DNA of 64,000 bases from contig JAMPAK010000001.1 of the NCBI GenBank assembly GCA_023667285.1, forward strand, positions 1,532,267 through 1,596,266, in the 5' to 3' direction. The notes under the pieces are model-generated. The model did no database searches. It was given only the letters and a program-made list of their open reading frames with translations, and had not been told where the DNA came from. Shown here piece by piece: positions 63,879 to 64,000 of the stretch. Position 1 is the first letter of the stretch; every line of letters starts with the position of its first letter. The translations under genes and the position numbers were made by a program. Source of the DNA: Muribaculaceae bacterium (GTDB lineage: Bacteria > Bacteroidota > Bacteroidia > Bacteroidales > Muribaculaceae).

Positions 63879-64000
63879 GTCTATAAGCCGGATGTCTCTA
63901 GGATGGATTGATTATCCGCTGATTACTCACAACCTATGCATATTTTTGGGACACTCGCAAATGTCCGTGGGGGGGGCTAACCAAAACAGCACCTTGACAC

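Overview
The window looks like a chromosomal segment from the Bacteroidales, most likely a Muribaculaceae-type gut bacterium. Promoters repeatedly show the Bacteroidota -7 element TAnnTTTG, and gene starts lack clear Shine-Dalgarno sequences. Surface and regulatory proteins belong to Bacteroidota-typical families: DUF4493, PCMD, DUF4421 and a PorX-type receiver-PglZ protein. NuoC and NuoD are fused, NuoE, NuoF and NuoG are absent from the locus, and the ATP synthase epsilon subunit is short. Base composition looks high for the phylum (about half G+C, judged by eye), except for an AT-rich patch near 54.8-55.65 kb. No insertion sequence, prophage, CRISPR array or rRNA operon was seen.

Layout. 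0-3.8 kb: the end of an unknown protein and a large secreted pectin methylesterase. 3.8-10.9 kb (minus): a small unknown protein, RluA-type pseudouridine synthase, topA, a YdcF/ElyC-type membrane protein, nth, pheS, lgt. 10.9-18.9 kb: a DUF695 protein, an OmpR-type two-component pair, mfd and a C-terminal processing peptidase. 19.2-19.4 kb: two identical tRNA-Asn genes with a strong promoter and terminator. 19.5-26.7 kb (plus): a tightly packed operon of a PorW/SprE-like TPR lipoprotein with a Glu-Pro repeat tail, porX, tsaE, birA and xseA. 26.7-35.4 kb (minus): a ZIP transporter, then a compact five-gene cell-surface cluster (DUF4421 protein, PCMD lipoprotein, two related beta-barrels, DUF4493/PCMD lipoprotein) just downstream of murI.

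35.5-53.0 kb (minus) is the most striking part. An 18-gene block reads nuoA-B-CD-H, then the complete F1Fo ATP synthase set atpD-C-B-E-F-H-A-G, then nuoI-J-K-L-M-N. The ATP synthase genes sit inside the complex I operon, with no visible terminator or promoter at either junction. The respiratory proton pump and the proton-driven ATP synthase may therefore share one transcript from a TATATTTG promoter upstream of nuoA.

53.2-64.0 kb: gpmI; an AT-rich patch with a small membrane protein; a membrane protein with periplasmic repeats and a histidine-kinase ATPase domain whose phospho-acceptor His is replaced by Ser; an aspartate aminotransferase; tyrS; a ptb-buk-TRIC channel run; tadA and a sirtuin lacking the zinc-binding cysteines. 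The window ends with a promoter followed about 90 bases later by an intrinsic terminator, which may be a small RNA or leader.
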